This document shows positions 26,036 through 33,931 of a stretch of DNA of 64,000 nt, in pieces. The stretch spans positions 1 to 64,000 of the forward strand of contig CABXTC010000003.1 of the NCBI GenBank assembly GCA_902515095.1. The letters are read 5' to 3'. Both the position numbers and the translations under genes were made by a program. The notes beneath the pieces are model-generated. The model searched no databases and was not told the DNA's origin. It saw only the letters and a program-made list of their open reading frames with translations. The DNA comes from an uncultured Pelagibacteraceae bacterium. GTDB lineage: Bacteria; Pseudomonadota; Alphaproteobacteria; Pelagibacterales; Pelagibacteraceae. Position 1 is the first letter of the stretch. Every line of letters starts with the position of its first letter.

Positions 26036-26055
26036 ATGCTAGCTTTAGCCAGCAT
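26036..26055 (-). terminator. Terminator hairpin at the end of the His leader ORF
   Basis: On the minus strand, ATGCTGGC pairs with GCTAGCAT across a TAAA loop (8 bp, one G-U). Downstream comes TAAATCTTTT, a short, imperfect U tract. The leader ORF stop codon TAA is the loop itself. It lies about 60 bases before the tRNA-His-like element. It could end transcripts of the upstream glycan genes, or act as an attenuator for hisS. Confidence 0.55.
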
Positions 26056-26143
26056 GGAAATGAGCGTGCACACCTCTATTAGTTCCTCTAAGTCTTACTT
26101 GAGTAGCTAATTTACACAAAATGTTAATCTCATATTTTTTCAT
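26045..26143 (-). CDS. Putative histidine leader peptide (32 residues)
   Basis: Minus-strand ORF starting MKKYEINILCKLATQ and ending GVHAHFHAG before TAA. Three of the last seven codons are His (codons 26, 28 and 30). The stop codon sits in the loop of a terminator-like hairpin, and tRNA-His-like/hisS/hisZ/hisG lie directly downstream. This is the layout of an amino-acid attenuator: a ribosome waiting at the His codons would cover the 5' arm of the hairpin. I recognise no homologous protein. The ribosome site is weak (AAAAGA). Its function is inference from arrangement. Confidence 0.5.
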   Translation of the reverse strand: MKKYEINILCKLATQVRLRGTNRGVHAHFHAG

Positions 26144-26153
26144 GAAGCATCTT

Positions 26154-26202
26154 TTAGACAAAAATTAAAATTATTCAACCCTTAAAAGAAGTATCGTTTT
26201 TC
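26154..26202. repeat. Copy A of a ~50-bp direct repeat flanking the glycan cassette
   Basis: This segment (plus strand TTAGACAAAAATTAAAATTA and onward) is roughly 80% identical by hand alignment to 27754-27800, in the same orientation. The best block includes ATTATTCAACC in both. Copy A lies just 3' of the DUF4422 gene and upstream of the His leader ORF. The copies bracket exactly the two-gene cassette at 26206-27722. Confidence 0.6.
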
Positions 26203-26205
26203 AAA

Positions 26206-27015
26206 TTATAATTCTTCTTTGTTTAAATCGTGGTATATAACTGGAATTTCGTATACTTTTGAATATTTATTAAACCAGTATGCCATAAATCTTTCAGCCA
26301 AAAAAGCATACGTTCTTGTTTCATACCCTCTTAATTCAAAACCAAGAATAGTTTCACATTTTTCCAACCATGGAAATAATGTTTCGTAAAACCTGCCCAT
26401 CAATTCTTTAGATTTACATATAAACATATTGCCGTAATTGAATGAGATATTTTTTCTTACATAAAGATTAAAATCTTCTTTATCGTTTTGACTTAGTAAA
26501 TCTATAGCTTTATCTAAAATACCATTGCCATGAAACATATCAAATTGAAATCTTATACTTCTACCCCTATTAAGGATTGCTCCAGGATTTCTTAGAAATG
26601 CAATTTTTCCATATTTAAGTATTTTTATCAAAGGTATTTGATTTAGGTAAATATGTTTACCAAGTATTACATCGTATTTTTCCCAGCTAGTAGGAATTTT
26701 TTTTAAAATCTTTTGATTAATGTCTAAAGATTCATCTGAGTTACTAAGTTCATTTTTCCAAAATCTTCTATATCCACAAAAACCAATCCACTTATCTTTT
26801 TGAATACTATTAAGCTTATTTTTCCAAAGCCAGTAATGAAAAGTAAATTCACCATAAAACTTATTTTTAGAGCTGATATTAATGCCGCTATCATCCCTAA
26901 TCCATCCACTAGAAGATATGTTAGCCCCCAGTCCGACTGGTGTATAATTTAATTTTTTAACCTTATCTAAAAGTTTATTGTGAATACAAATACAAAAAAT
27001 TTCTAGGTTATTCAC
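26206..27015 (-). CDS. DUF4422-family glycosyltransferase
   Basis: Predicted sugar transferase for a surface polysaccharide. DUF4422 features are visible: the NYTPVGLGAN region, GEFTFHYWLWKN and the WIGFCGYRRFW motif. The C-terminal third (GNMFICKSKELMGRFYETLF) is also typical. 269 residues, cytoplasmic, no membrane segment. It overlaps the upstream methyltransferase by 4 bases. Donor and acceptor cannot be told. The pair sits between similar repeats inside an otherwise housekeeping region, suggesting acquisition. Confidence 0.8.
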   Translation of the reverse strand: MNNLEIFCICIHNKLLDKVKKLNYTPVGLGANISSSGWIRDDSGINISSKNKFYGEFTFHYWLWKNKLNSIQKDKWIGFCGYRRFWKNELSNSDESLDINQKILKKIPTSWEKYDVILGKHIYLNQIPLIKILKYGKIAFLRNPGAILNRGRSIRFQFDMFHGNGILDKAIDLLSQNDKEDFNLYVRKNISFNYGNMFICKSKELMGRFYETLFPWLEKCETILGFELRGYETRTYAFLAERFMAYWFNKYSKVYEIPVIYHDLNKEEL

Positions 27016-27722
27016 TTCTTTATTTTATCAATTTTTTTTCTTATCCTATACCATAAACGAAAACCCCAATTCTTATGGTCTTCTGACTTATTAGAAAAGT
27101 TATAGAGTTTTTTGTTGTGGTCAATTCCATTTAAGAATTTTTTGTATTTATAAATAATTCTATCATTAAAAGAACTTAAATATTTTTCATCTTTTAAAGT
27201 TACTGACACGAAGTCATTCCAACCACATTCAAGGAATTGATTTGATACGTAAGATTCTAATAAGATTGGATTGAAACTATTTTTTTTAGCCCAATTGATT
27301 AATGCATTACCACTATCAGGGTAAAATCTCCAACAATCTGTGGGCCATCTATGAAAATCACCATTAGAAGGCACATTAAAGTAGAAAACCCCATTGGGTT
27401 TTAAAATTCTAAGTATTTCCAAATAAGTTAGCCAGAAAAATTCAACATGTTCAAATACTGAGGTACTTATAATTACATCATAAGCTGCGTCAGGAATCTC
27501 TTTAAATGAGTAGGGATCTTCTAAAACAATATCCACATTATTCCCTTTTTCAATGTCTACTCCTGTATATTTGTAATTTATATTCATTTTATCTAGTAAA
27601 ACTTTTGCTCCAATGTGGTCTGATAATGATTGGCTACCAAAGTCTAATATTTTTGGATTATCAAAATTTTTCAAATAAATGGAAAAAAACTTTTCTAAAT
27701 TAAGTATTGCGGATGAATGCAT
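27012..27722 (-). CDS. Class I SAM-dependent methyltransferase
   Basis: Predicted methyltransferase of 236 residues, probably acting on a glycan. The SAM-binding motif I region is ILDFGSQSLSDHIGAK, followed by YTGVDIEKG, DVIISTSVFEHVE and GVFYFNVPSNGDFHRWPTD. The last part is common in methyltransferases found in polysaccharide clusters. It is first of the two-gene cassette and overlaps the DUF4422 gene by 4 bases. The substrate is unknown. Confidence 0.8.
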   Translation of the reverse strand: MHSSAILNLEKFFSIYLKNFDNPKILDFGSQSLSDHIGAKVLLDKMNINYKYTGVDIEKGNNVDIVLEDPYSFKEIPDAAYDVIISTSVFEHVEFFWLTYLEILRILKPNGVFYFNVPSNGDFHRWPTDCWRFYPDSGNALINWAKKNSFNPILLESYVSNQFLECGWNDFVSVTLKDEKYLSSFNDRIIYKYKKFLNGIDHNKKLYNFSNKSEDHKNWGFRLWYRIRKKIDKIKK

Positions 27723-27753
27723 TTTGGTTTTTAAAAACTTTGAATATTAGCTT

Positions 27754-27800
27754 AGACAAAAAATTAAATTATTCAACCTTTAAAAAAAGGACGTTTCCAA
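27754..27800. repeat. Copy B of the ~50-bp direct repeat
   Basis: It reads TTAGACAAAAAATTAAATTA at its left end and matches copy A (26154-26202) with a few substitutions and one or two single-base gaps. It lies between the 3' end of cspA and the start of the methyltransferase. On the minus strand both copies follow the end of one gene and precede the next transcription unit. They could therefore be duplicated promoter or terminator DNA left by an insertion. Confidence 0.6.
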
Positions 27801-27834
27801 TTTTTTTTTAAGCTCCATTATTAAATATTTTTGA

Positions 27835-28047
27835 TTAATCTAATTTTTTTAAATTAACTGCAGAAGGTCCTTTTGGACCATCTTCTAAAGTAAATTCTAG
27901 TTTATCTCCTTCATTTAGAAATCTCATACCTGCAGCTTTAACTGCACTTGCATGAACAAAAGCATCTTTTTCTTTATCATCTCTCTCTATAAATCCATAA
28001 CCTTTTTTTCCATTAAACCACTTTACTTTTCCTTGAATTGTACTCAT
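27835..28047 (-). CDS. cspA: Cold-shock-family RNA-binding protein
   Basis: Single cold-shock domain of 70 residues. RNP1 is present as KGYGFIER and RNP2 as DAFVHAS. It starts [16 protein letters not shown], the usual CspA opening. Such proteins melt mRNA structure and need not be cold-induced. It lies 72 bases after tRNA-Phe on the same strand. The letter given to the symbol is nominal, since family members cannot be told apart here. Confidence 0.93.
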   Translation of the reverse strand: MSTIQGKVKWFNGKKGYGFIERDDKEKDAFVHASAVKAAGMRFLNEGDKLEFTLEDGPKGPSAVNLKKLD

Positions 28048-28119
28048 TTTTTACTCGTCCTTTTATTTTTTAATATAGGTAAAGGTAATTTCTTTTGCGT
28101 TAATTTCAAGATATTTTGG

Positions 28120-28194
28120 TGGTGCCTCGGGAAGGATTCGCACCTCCGACACAAGCCTTTTCAGGGCTCTGCTCTACTCCTGAGCTACCGAGGC
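28120..28194 (-). tRNA. tRNA-Phe (GAA)
   Basis: Minus-strand cloverleaf with perfect 7-bp acceptor (GCCTCGG/CCGAGGC), discriminator A and encoded CCA. It has D arm GCTC-AGGAGTA-GAGC and anticodon loop CTGAAAA (anticodon GAA). The T stem is GGAGG/CCTTC with T loop TGCGAAT. Position 55 is G where nearly all tRNAs have U (pseudouridine). The 5' end is 5 bases after the infA stop, so it is probably excised from an infA-tRNA-cspA transcript. Confidence 0.93.
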
Positions 28195-28199
28195 AAAAA

Positions 28200-28415
28200 T
28201 TAACCTCTAAAGATTATTCTACCTTTAGTAAGGTCATAAGGTGTCATTTCCACAGTCACATTATCACCCTGTAATACTCGAATTCTATTCTTTCTCAACT
28301 TGCCTGCAGTATGTGCTGTTACTACATGACCATTCTCTAATTGGACTCTGAACATGGCATTAGGCAACAAGTCAGTTACTTTACCTTTAAATTCAAGTAA
28401 ATCTTGTTTTGACAA
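28200..28415 (-). CDS. infA: Translation initiation factor IF-1
   Basis: Seventy-one-residue OB-fold factor that binds the 30S A site. It is nearly textbook: [20 protein letters not shown], then [17 protein letters not shown] and [10 protein letters not shown]. It follows hisD by 2 bases and precedes tRNA-Phe by 5 bases, continuing the murA-DUF2948-hisD-infA order common in alphaproteobacteria. Confidence 0.97.
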   Translation of the reverse strand: MSKQDLLEFKGKVTDLLPNAMFRVQLENGHVVTAHTAGKLRKNRIRVLQGDNVTVEMTPYDLTKGRIIFRG

Positions 28416-28417
28416 AT

Positions 28418-29701
28418 TTATTTTCTCCTAATTCTTTTTTTTACAGATTGAGCATGTCCAGCCAACCCTTCATAATTTGCAAGAGTTATAACTGATGGTC
28501 CAAGCTTTTCAATACCCTTTTTTGATAAGTTTATATATGAAATTCTTTTATAAAATTCATTAACACTTATACCACTTGAAAATTTAGCTGATCCATTGGT
28601 TGGTAATATATGGTTGGATCCAACATTATAATCAGTCATTGCCATTACAGCATATTTTCCTAAACAAACGGATCCGGCATTTTTTATTTTTGGAATAAAT
28701 GACTTATAATCTTTTACATTTAATTCCAAATGTTCAGGAGCAATTTTATTTACAATATCAATTATTTTTTTATCTGAATTAACTTCAATTAAAATTCCAT
28801 TGTTAAATAAACTTTTTTTTGCAATAGCTGTTCTTGGAATATTTTTTAGTTGTTTAATGACTTCTACCCTTGTTTTTTTTATCAAATCTTTACTTTTTGA
28901 AATTAATATACACTGAGCGAGTACATCATGCTCTGCTTGGCCGATAAGATCACTCGCTATCCAACCTGGATTTGAAAATCTATCACCAACAATTGTTACC
29001 TCTGATGGTCCAGCTATCATTCCCTCAACACCTACATCTCCAAAAACTTCTTTTTTAGCAGCTGCTACATACATGTTACCAGGGCCTACAACTTTATTAA
29101 CTTTTTTAATTTTTTTTGTACCATACGCGACAGCTGCAATCGCTGAAGGGCCGCCTACAGAATAAATTTCCTTAATACCACATAGTTTGGCTGCATATAA
29201 TACTGCTGGATTTTGTTTTCCTTTATATCCTGGATTAATCATAATAATTCTTTTTACACCAGCGACTATTGCTGGGACTGCATTCATTAAAACACTTGAA
29301 GGATAAGATGCTGATGAACCAGGCACATAAATTGCGACTGACTCGATTGGTAAATACCTGTATTCAAGTTTATTTTGAAGTTTATCAGTGTAAGAAATAT
29401 TTTTAAATTTTTGCAAAGAATGAAACTTGTAAATTCTCGAATAAGCAACATCAATAGCTTTTTTTACTTTTGGATTTAAAGATTTTATAGATCTTGCTAT
29501 ATGATCAGAGCTAGGTTTAATTACTCTATTTCGGTTAAATCTTTTTTCATATTTTAATAACGCTTTATCTCCATTTTTTTTTACATCATTTATTATTTTT
29601 ATAACTGACACAGAGTTCATGTGAACTTTTGTCTTTCTTCTTAATAATAAATTATCTAATTCTTTATTAAAATTTCTTTTTTTGCTATTTAATATTTTCA
29701 T
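28418..29701 (-). CDS. hisD: Histidinol dehydrogenase
   Basis: Oxidises histidinol to histidine in two NAD-dependent steps. Recognisable segments: [50 protein letters not shown], and [12 protein letters not shown] (zinc-binding Gln and His), then APEHLELNV and [17 protein letters not shown]. At 427 residues the length is normal. It is not next to hisG/hisZ, which lie 4 kb downstream. It follows the DUF2948 gene by 2 bases. Confidence 0.97.
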   Translation of the reverse strand: MKILNSKKRNFNKELDNLLLRRKTKVHMNSVSVIKIINDVKKNGDKALLKYEKRFNRNRVIKPSSDHIARSIKSLNPKVKKAIDVAYSRIYKFHSLQKFKNISYTDKLQNKLEYRYLPIESVAIYVPGSSASYPSSVLMNAVPAIVAGVKRIIMINPGYKGKQNPAVLYAAKLCGIKEIYSVGGPSAIAAVAYGTKKIKKVNKVVGPGNMYVAAAKKEVFGDVGVEGMIAGPSEVTIVGDRFSNPGWIASDLIGQAEHDVLAQCILISKSKDLIKKTRVEVIKQLKNIPRTAIAKKSLFNNGILIEVNSDKKIIDIVNKIAPEHLELNVKDYKSFIPKIKNAGSVCLGKYAVMAMTDYNVGSNHILPTNGSAKFSSGISVNEFYKRISYINLSKKGIEKLGPSVITLANYEGLAGHAQSVKKRIRRK

Positions 29702-29703
29702 TA

Positions 29704-30096
29704 TTACTTAATCTCATTTTGATCTTCTAACCTTACTTCAATTGCTTCAGTAGTCAAAACAATGTGGCTATTATTACTAAAAATTAAATTTATTTCATAG
29801 TCATCTTTATTTTTCAAATAATCGATGCCTATTAAATCTAAAATTTCTTCAGTGTTTGACTGGTCAATATTTTTGGACTTAACTCTGTCAACAAAATCAA
29901 ACCTGCAAATACTATTTATTTTCTTATCTATTTCATTTGACTCAACCTTAATTCTTTCGATAGATAATAAAAAAACTTTGCTAGAGGCAAGATACTTAAT
30001 ATTTTCAACTTTTGTTTTGGAGCCCGATATACAAGCTGAAATCATTTGCAATCCTTCTTGATCATTTGCAATTATCTTTGCTAAATATTTATTCAC
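29704..30096 (-). CDS. DUF2948 family protein
   Basis: Conserved alphaproteobacterial protein of unknown function, 130 residues. It starts LAKIIANDQEGLQMISACIS, as the family does, and has CRFDFVDRVKS in the middle. No membrane segment or catalytic motif is seen. Its fixed place between murA and hisD is the main support for the family name. It shares one base with the murA stop and lies 2 bases before hisD. Confidence 0.82.
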   Translation of the reverse strand: MNKYLAKIIANDQEGLQMISACISGSKTKVENIKYLASSKVFLLSIERIKVESNEIDKKINSICRFDFVDRVKSKNIDQSNTEEILDLIGIDYLKNKDDYEINLIFSNNSHIVLTTEAIEVRLEDQNEIK

Positions 30097-31355
30097 TATT
30101 TTAATCTCTTAATCTTAACACCAATTTTTTTTAATTTATTTTCTATTTTTTCATAACCGCGGTCTAAATGATAAATTCTATTAATTACAGATTTACCCTT
30201 AGAAACTATAGCAGCCAAGACAAGCGAAACTGATGCTCTCAGATCACTAGACATTAATTCTGCACCTACAAATTTTGTATGTCCCTCTACTATAGCTTTA
30301 TTCTTAACTATATTTATTTTTGCTCCAAGTCTCCGCAGCTCAGCTACATGCATGAATCTATTTTCAAAAATATTTTCAGTAATAGAGCTTTTTCCATTAG
30401 CTTTGCACATAAGAACCATTAGTTGAGATTGCATATCAGTAGAAACTCCCGGATATTCTTCAGTTTTAATATTCTTAATAGATTTAATATTTTCCGGACC
30501 TTTTATTGAAATTTTTTTTTTATTAACTTTTATTTTTGCACCAAACTTTTTTAACAAATCCAATTCAGTTTTAATAATTCTCCCATCAAAGTTAACGATA
30601 TCTAAATTTCCTCTTGAGACCGTTGCAATAACACAAAAAGTGCCTGCTTCAATTCTATCAGCCATGACGGTGTACTCTGTTTTATTTAAAGAAGTAACCC
30701 CAATAATCTTGCATACTCTTCCTTTCCAAGAAATTTTTGCACCCGCTGAGTTTAAAAAATTTGTAAGATCTTTAATTTCAGGTTCAGTTGCACAATTTTT
30801 TAGGACAGTGGTCCCGTTCGCTAAACATGCTGCAAGAATTGAGTTCTCGGTGGCCCCAACACTTATTTTAGGGAACTTTATAATTGTTCCTTTTAATTTA
30901 CCTGAAGATCTTGCTAAAATATATCCATCTTTTAAAATATATTTCATTCCAAGTTTTTTTAAGGCATCTAAATGATAATTAATTGGTCTAGCTCCGATTA
31001 AGCAACCACCTGGAAGCGATATTTTTGTTTTAAAATATTTAGCTATTAAAGGTCCTAAAACTAAAATTGAACCCCTCATTGTTTTGACAAGTGAATAACT
31101 TGCAAAAGTTTTTAATTTTTTTTGATTATCTATTTTAGCAATTCTTCTGTTGCTAGATAAAGTTACTTTTGAACCAAGTGATCTTAATAGGCTTATCATA
31201 GTATTAATATCTTCCACTTTTGGTAAATTCTTAATTATAACTGGCTGATTAAATAATAAAGTCGCTGCTAGAATTGGAAGCGAGGAATTTTTTGATCCTG
31301 AGATTTTTACTTTTCCCTTAATTCTACTTGGGCCTTCAATAGAAAACTTATCCAT
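30096..31355 (-). CDS. murA: UDP-N-acetylglucosamine 1-carboxyvinyltransferase
   Basis: First committed step of peptidoglycan synthesis, 419 residues. The active-site loop LPGGCLIGARPINYHL contains the catalytic Cys (Cys115 in E. coli), so it is the fosfomycin-sensitive type by sequence. KISGSKNSSLPILAA at the N-terminus and GVSTDMQSQLMVLM also match. It follows dcd by 3 bases and overlaps DUF2948 by one base. Confidence 0.97.
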   Translation of the reverse strand: MDKFSIEGPSRIKGKVKISGSKNSSLPILAATLLFNQPVIIKNLPKVEDINTMISLLRSLGSKVTLSSNRRIAKIDNQKKLKTFASYSLVKTMRGSILVLGPLIAKYFKTKISLPGGCLIGARPINYHLDALKKLGMKYILKDGYILARSSGKLKGTIIKFPKISVGATENSILAACLANGTTVLKNCATEPEIKDLTNFLNSAGAKISWKGRVCKIIGVTSLNKTEYTVMADRIEAGTFCVIATVSRGNLDIVNFDGRIIKTELDLLKKFGAKIKVNKKKISIKGPENIKSIKNIKTEEYPGVSTDMQSQLMVLMCKANGKSSITENIFENRFMHVAELRRLGAKINIVKNKAIVEGHTKFVGAELMSSDLRASVSLVLAAIVSKGKSVINRIYHLDRGYEKIENKLKKIGVKIKRLK

Positions 31356-31358
31356 GTG

Positions 31359-31919
31359 TTATTTTTTAATTTTGGCCACTTGAATAGTGGTTTGACCCTG
31401 ATATTTACCTTTCTTTGATTTATAAGTTGTTTCTGGTTGAGTGTCTGATTTAAAAAATAAAAATTGAGCTATACCTTCGTTTGAATAAATTTTTGCTGGA
31501 TTAGGTGTTGTATTACTCAGCTCTATTACAATATTTCCCTCAAATTCATTTTCTATTGGAGTAACATTACAAATAATTCCAGTCCTAGCATATGTACTTT
31601 TTCCTACACAAATACACAGAACATCTCTTGGTATTCTAAAATATTCAACAGTCTTAGCTAGAACAAATGAATTTGGAGGAATAATACAATAAGGTCCTTT
31701 TCTCTCAATAAAATTATCATCAGAAAAGTTTTTTGGATCAACTAGAGAACTATTTACATTTGTAAAAATTCTGTACTCATCTGATATCCTAACATCATAG
31801 CCCATACTACTTAACCCATAAGATATCTTGCCCTCTGCAACTTGATGATCCAAAAAAGGTTCAATCATATTGTGTTCTTTACACATTTTTTTTATCCAAG
31901 AGTCAGGTTGGATAGACAT
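31359..31919 (-). CDS. dcd: dCTP deaminase
   Basis: Deaminates dCTP to dUTP, the main bacterial source of dTTP precursor; dUTPase is needed to finish. 186 residues. Motifs: [28 protein letters not shown], the substrate-binding STYARTGI, and [20 protein letters not shown] with the catalytic Glu. Its ATG overlaps the stop of a 33-residue ORF (TAATG), indicating coupling. Confidence 0.96.
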   Translation of the reverse strand: MSIQPDSWIKKMCKEHNMIEPFLDHQVAEGKISYGLSSMGYDVRISDEYRIFTNVNSSLVDPKNFSDDNFIERKGPYCIIPPNSFVLAKTVEYFRIPRDVLCICVGKSTYARTGIICNVTPIENEFEGNIVIELSNTTPNPAKIYSNEGIAQFLFFKSDTQPETTYKSKKGKYQGQTTIQVAKIKK

Positions 31920-32020
31920 TATTTGGTTTTCTTTTTATTTTTTTTTTGAAAAAGTTTTCTTTTTTTTAAATTTTTTTTTAGAGCCAAACTCAAACGCACA
32001 TTTTTTTCTTTTACTGTCAT
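31919..32020 (-). CDS. Tiny basic conserved-looking protein (33 residues)
   Basis: An ORF reading [20 protein letters not shown] and then a lysine-rich end. Its ATG overlaps the stop of the upstream 66-residue gene (ATGA) and its stop overlaps the dcd start (TAATG), so it is wedged precisely between two genes. The [12 protein letters not shown] pattern recalls short alphaproteobacterial proteins of the type LAxALRxNLxRRK, often near murA (from memory, unverified). Function unknown; possibly RNA-binding given its charge. Confidence 0.65.
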   Translation of the reverse strand: MTVKEKNVRLSLALKKNLKKRKLFQKKNKKKTK

Positions 32021-32217
32021 TCTTTATTTGGATTTGTAAGAAAATCTAAGGTGATTGGTTTTGAAGTATCTAGCGATTTATCTTTATCATCATTTTTATT
32101 ATTACCCTCTTTTGCTAAGCGTTTTGCTTTTTTGTCAGCAAGTTTTTTCTCTCTTTTTGCCTGCTTTTCCATCAACTTAGCGCTTTTGGTTGATTTATAA
32201 TCGTAATGAATGCCCAT
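32017..32217 (-). CDS. Small charged protein of unknown function (66 residues)
   Basis: Starts MGIHYDYKSTKSAKLMEKQA. The next section is a lysine/alanine-rich helix (REKKLADKKAKRLAKEG) and the end is [15 protein letters not shown]. No family is recognised with confidence. Similar small KRxAKR proteins occur in alphaproteobacteria (unverified). The ATG at 32217 is preferred to one 36 bases upstream because the added residues look unlike protein of this type. It is first in a unit with the 33-residue gene, dcd and murA. Confidence 0.65.
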   Translation of the reverse strand: MGIHYDYKSTKSAKLMEKQAKREKKLADKKAKRLAKEGNNKNDDKDKSLDTSKPITLDFLTNPNKE

Positions 32218-32318
32218 AAAAAATTTCCTTATAAGATATAAATCATATTGCACAAAAAATTAAGGCAATAATTTGAAAAAAATGCTTTATTGTTAATAAA
32301 ATACAATTTGTGATAATC

Positions 32319-32392
32319 GCTTCTATAGTTAAATGGCATAACAAGTCCTTGGTAAGGACTAATTCCCTGGTCAGTACAGGGTGGGAGCACCA
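32319..32392 (+). tRNA. tRNA-Thr (GGT)
   Basis: Plus-strand cloverleaf: acceptor GCTTCTA/TGGGAGC (G-U pairs included), discriminator A, and encoded CCA. D arm is GTTA-AATGGCA-TAAC with the GG pair. Anticodon stem AGTCC/GGACT holds loop TTGGTAA (anticodon GGT). T stem is CCCTG/CAGGG. The T loop GTCAGTA keeps U55-C56 but has G at 54 and 58. Its 3' end abuts the stop codon of the convergent VTT gene with no spacer. Confidence 0.88.
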
Positions 32393-33118
32393 CTAATTTT
32401 TGTAAAAAAGTTTTCTAAGAAAGATTGTAATTAAAACTAAGCAAAAAAATGCTAAAATTGGTATATATATCTCTTGCGAAGAAATAATGTCAGTAAACTT
32501 CGGAACTTCAGTATTTTCTTCAATAATTTTTTCCAACCCATCTCCAATTGAAACTGCTAGAAAAATTTGAGGAATAATTCCAATCAAAGTTGCAAAGAAA
32601 AAATTAGATTTTTTTACGTTAAAAAGAGTCGGTAAAAGACAACTTAATTGCCAAGGAACTCCACCTATAAATCGATAAATTAGCAAATAAATAAATTCTG
32701 AATTTTGAAATTTAATTTCTAGTGTTTTAAATCTGTTCAAAAATTTATCTCTAATTATATCTTTTAAAAAATAATTTCCAAAGACGTAGAGAAAGGTTGC
32801 ACCTATACTTAAACCTAAAACTACTGTAATAGTTCCGACCCATTTACCTAAAATGAAACCTCCCAAAAGAGCAATCGGAGATCCGAATCCTAAAAAAGGA
32901 AATACCCATAATATTGTCAAAAGTAAAAAAATTGAAGACACTAAAAATAGGTTAGAATTTTTAAGCTCAAGAAAATACAATCTATTATCTTTTATAAAGT
33001 CATATGATGTTATTTCATGGAGGCTAAATTTTGAGAAAAACAATAATAAAAATATAATTAATAAAGCTAAGTAAGCTAAACCAATAAATAATTTAATTTT
33101 TTTTGTTTTTTCCATCAT
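32393..33118 (-). CDS. VTT-domain (TVP38/DedA-type) membrane protein
   Basis: Integral membrane protein of 241 residues with about six hydrophobic segments. The VTT signature [21 protein letters not shown] is present only as its core (G-P-x-x-x-L-x-G), followed by [21 protein letters not shown]. Relatives act in lipid scrambling or membrane homeostasis; a specific role here is unknown. The start may be the first or second of two adjacent ATGs. It is divergent from rpmH and ends flush against tRNA-Thr. Confidence 0.85.
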   Translation of the reverse strand: MMEKTKKIKLFIGLAYLALLIIFLLLFFSKFSLHEITSYDFIKDNRLYFLELKNSNLFLVSSIFLLLTILWVFPFLGFGSPIALLGGFILGKWVGTITVVLGLSIGATFLYVFGNYFLKDIIRDKFLNRFKTLEIKFQNSEFIYLLIYRFIGGVPWQLSCLLPTLFNVKKSNFFFATLIGIIPQIFLAVSIGDGLEKIIEENTEVPKFTDIISSQEIYIPILAFFCLVLITIFLRKLFYKN

Positions 33119-33206
33119 TAAATATCGTATTTATAAAATCTTATATTTGCTATTTATATATTTAATTACTATAAAGATCGAAATTTTAATAAATTTAAAT
33201 CACTTT

Positions 33207-33347
33207 ATGAAAAGAACGTACCAACCTTCTAAAATTAAAAGAGCTAGAAAACATGGCTTTAGATCTAAGATGAAGTCAAAAGGGGGGAAAAAACTCTTGG
33301 CTAGAAGAAGAGCTAGAGGCAGAAAATCATTAACTGTTTCTGGTTAA
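33207..33347 (+). CDS. rpmH: 50S ribosomal protein L34
   Basis: Forty-six-residue ribosomal protein, essentially invariant: [19 protein letters not shown] and an end rich in [11 protein letters not shown]. The ATG at 33207 is chosen because it gives the universal MKRTYQPS start; the longer frame from 33147 is not used. It begins the rpmH-rnpA-yidD-yidC cluster and is 3 bases before rnpA. Confidence 0.98.
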   Translation: MKRTYQPSKIKRARKHGFRSKMKSKGGKKLLARRRARGRKSLTVSG

Positions 33348-33350
33348 TCA

Positions 33351-33692
33351 ATGAAAAGCAAACTAATTGCTCTTTCAAAAAATGAAGAATTTCGAACATT
33401 GCTTAAAAGCAAAAAATCTTCCAACAAATATGTCACGATATTCTTTGGACGTATTGGTAGCAAAAATAAAAATAATTTGAATATTTCATTTGTTACAAAA
33501 AAAAAAATTGGAAATGCTGTAAAGAGAAATAGAATAAAAAGACGTCTTAAAAATATAATGAATGATGCTTATAAAAAGATATCAATAAATTTAGATTATT
33601 CATATCTTGTTATTGCTAAGTCAACTATGTTAAACAATGAGTTTAAAAAAATAAAAGAAATCTTGTTTCAAGAATTTAAAAAAATAAAATGA
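33351..33692 (+). CDS. rnpA: Ribonuclease P protein component
   Basis: Protein subunit of RNase P, which trims tRNA 5' ends. 113 residues, basic, with the conserved RNR motif in VKRNRIKRRLKN and the phenylalanine-rich central cleft region (ISFVTKKKIGNA). It is one turn of the standard rpmH-rnpA order and overlaps yidD by 4 bases. Confidence 0.94.
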   Translation: MKSKLIALSKNEEFRTLLKSKKSSNKYVTIFFGRIGSKNKNNLNISFVTKKKIGNAVKRNRIKRRLKNIMNDAYKKISINLDYSYLVIAKSTMLNNEFKKIKEILFQEFKKIK

Positions 33693-33931
33693 TAAATTTT
33701 GCAACATATATATTAATTAAACTGATCAAACTTTATAAATATTTGGTAAGCCCTTTATTTGGGCCGTCATGTAGATATCTACCAACTTGCTCCGAGTATA
33801 GTATTGACGCGCTAAAAACTTTTGGTTTTTTTAAGGGTCTTTTATTAAGCATGAAGAGAATTTTATCCTGCCATCCCTGGAGTAATGGAGGATTTGATCC
33901 AATTAAGAAAAAGATTAAGGTTAAAAAATAA
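33689..33931 (+). CDS. yidD: Membrane protein insertion efficiency factor YidD
   Basis: Small amphipathic protein (80 residues) that aids YidC-dependent insertion. The family signature is clear: YKYLVSPLFGPSCRYLPTCS, then YSIDALKTFGFFKG and CHPWSNGGFDPI. Three conserved cysteines are present. It overlaps rnpA by 4 bases and its stop overlaps the yidC start (TAATG). Confidence 0.95.
   Translation: MINFATYILIKLIKLYKYLVSPLFGPSCRYLPTCSEYSIDALKTFGFFKGLLLSMKRILSCHPWSNGGFDPIKKKIKVKK

Noticed and set aside
27952-28203. Plus-strand frame opposite cspA and tRNA-Phe
   Set aside because: It runs through a tRNA and an antisense cold-shock gene, so it is not coding.
31921-31980. Long T tracts near dcd as a terminator
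   Set aside because: They encode lysine codons of the 33-residue gene on the minus strand and have no hairpin before them.
32290-32317. Promoter-like TTGTTA...GATAAT in front of tRNA-Thr
   Set aside because: The -10-like box ends one base before the tRNA, too close for transcription to start at or before its 5' end.
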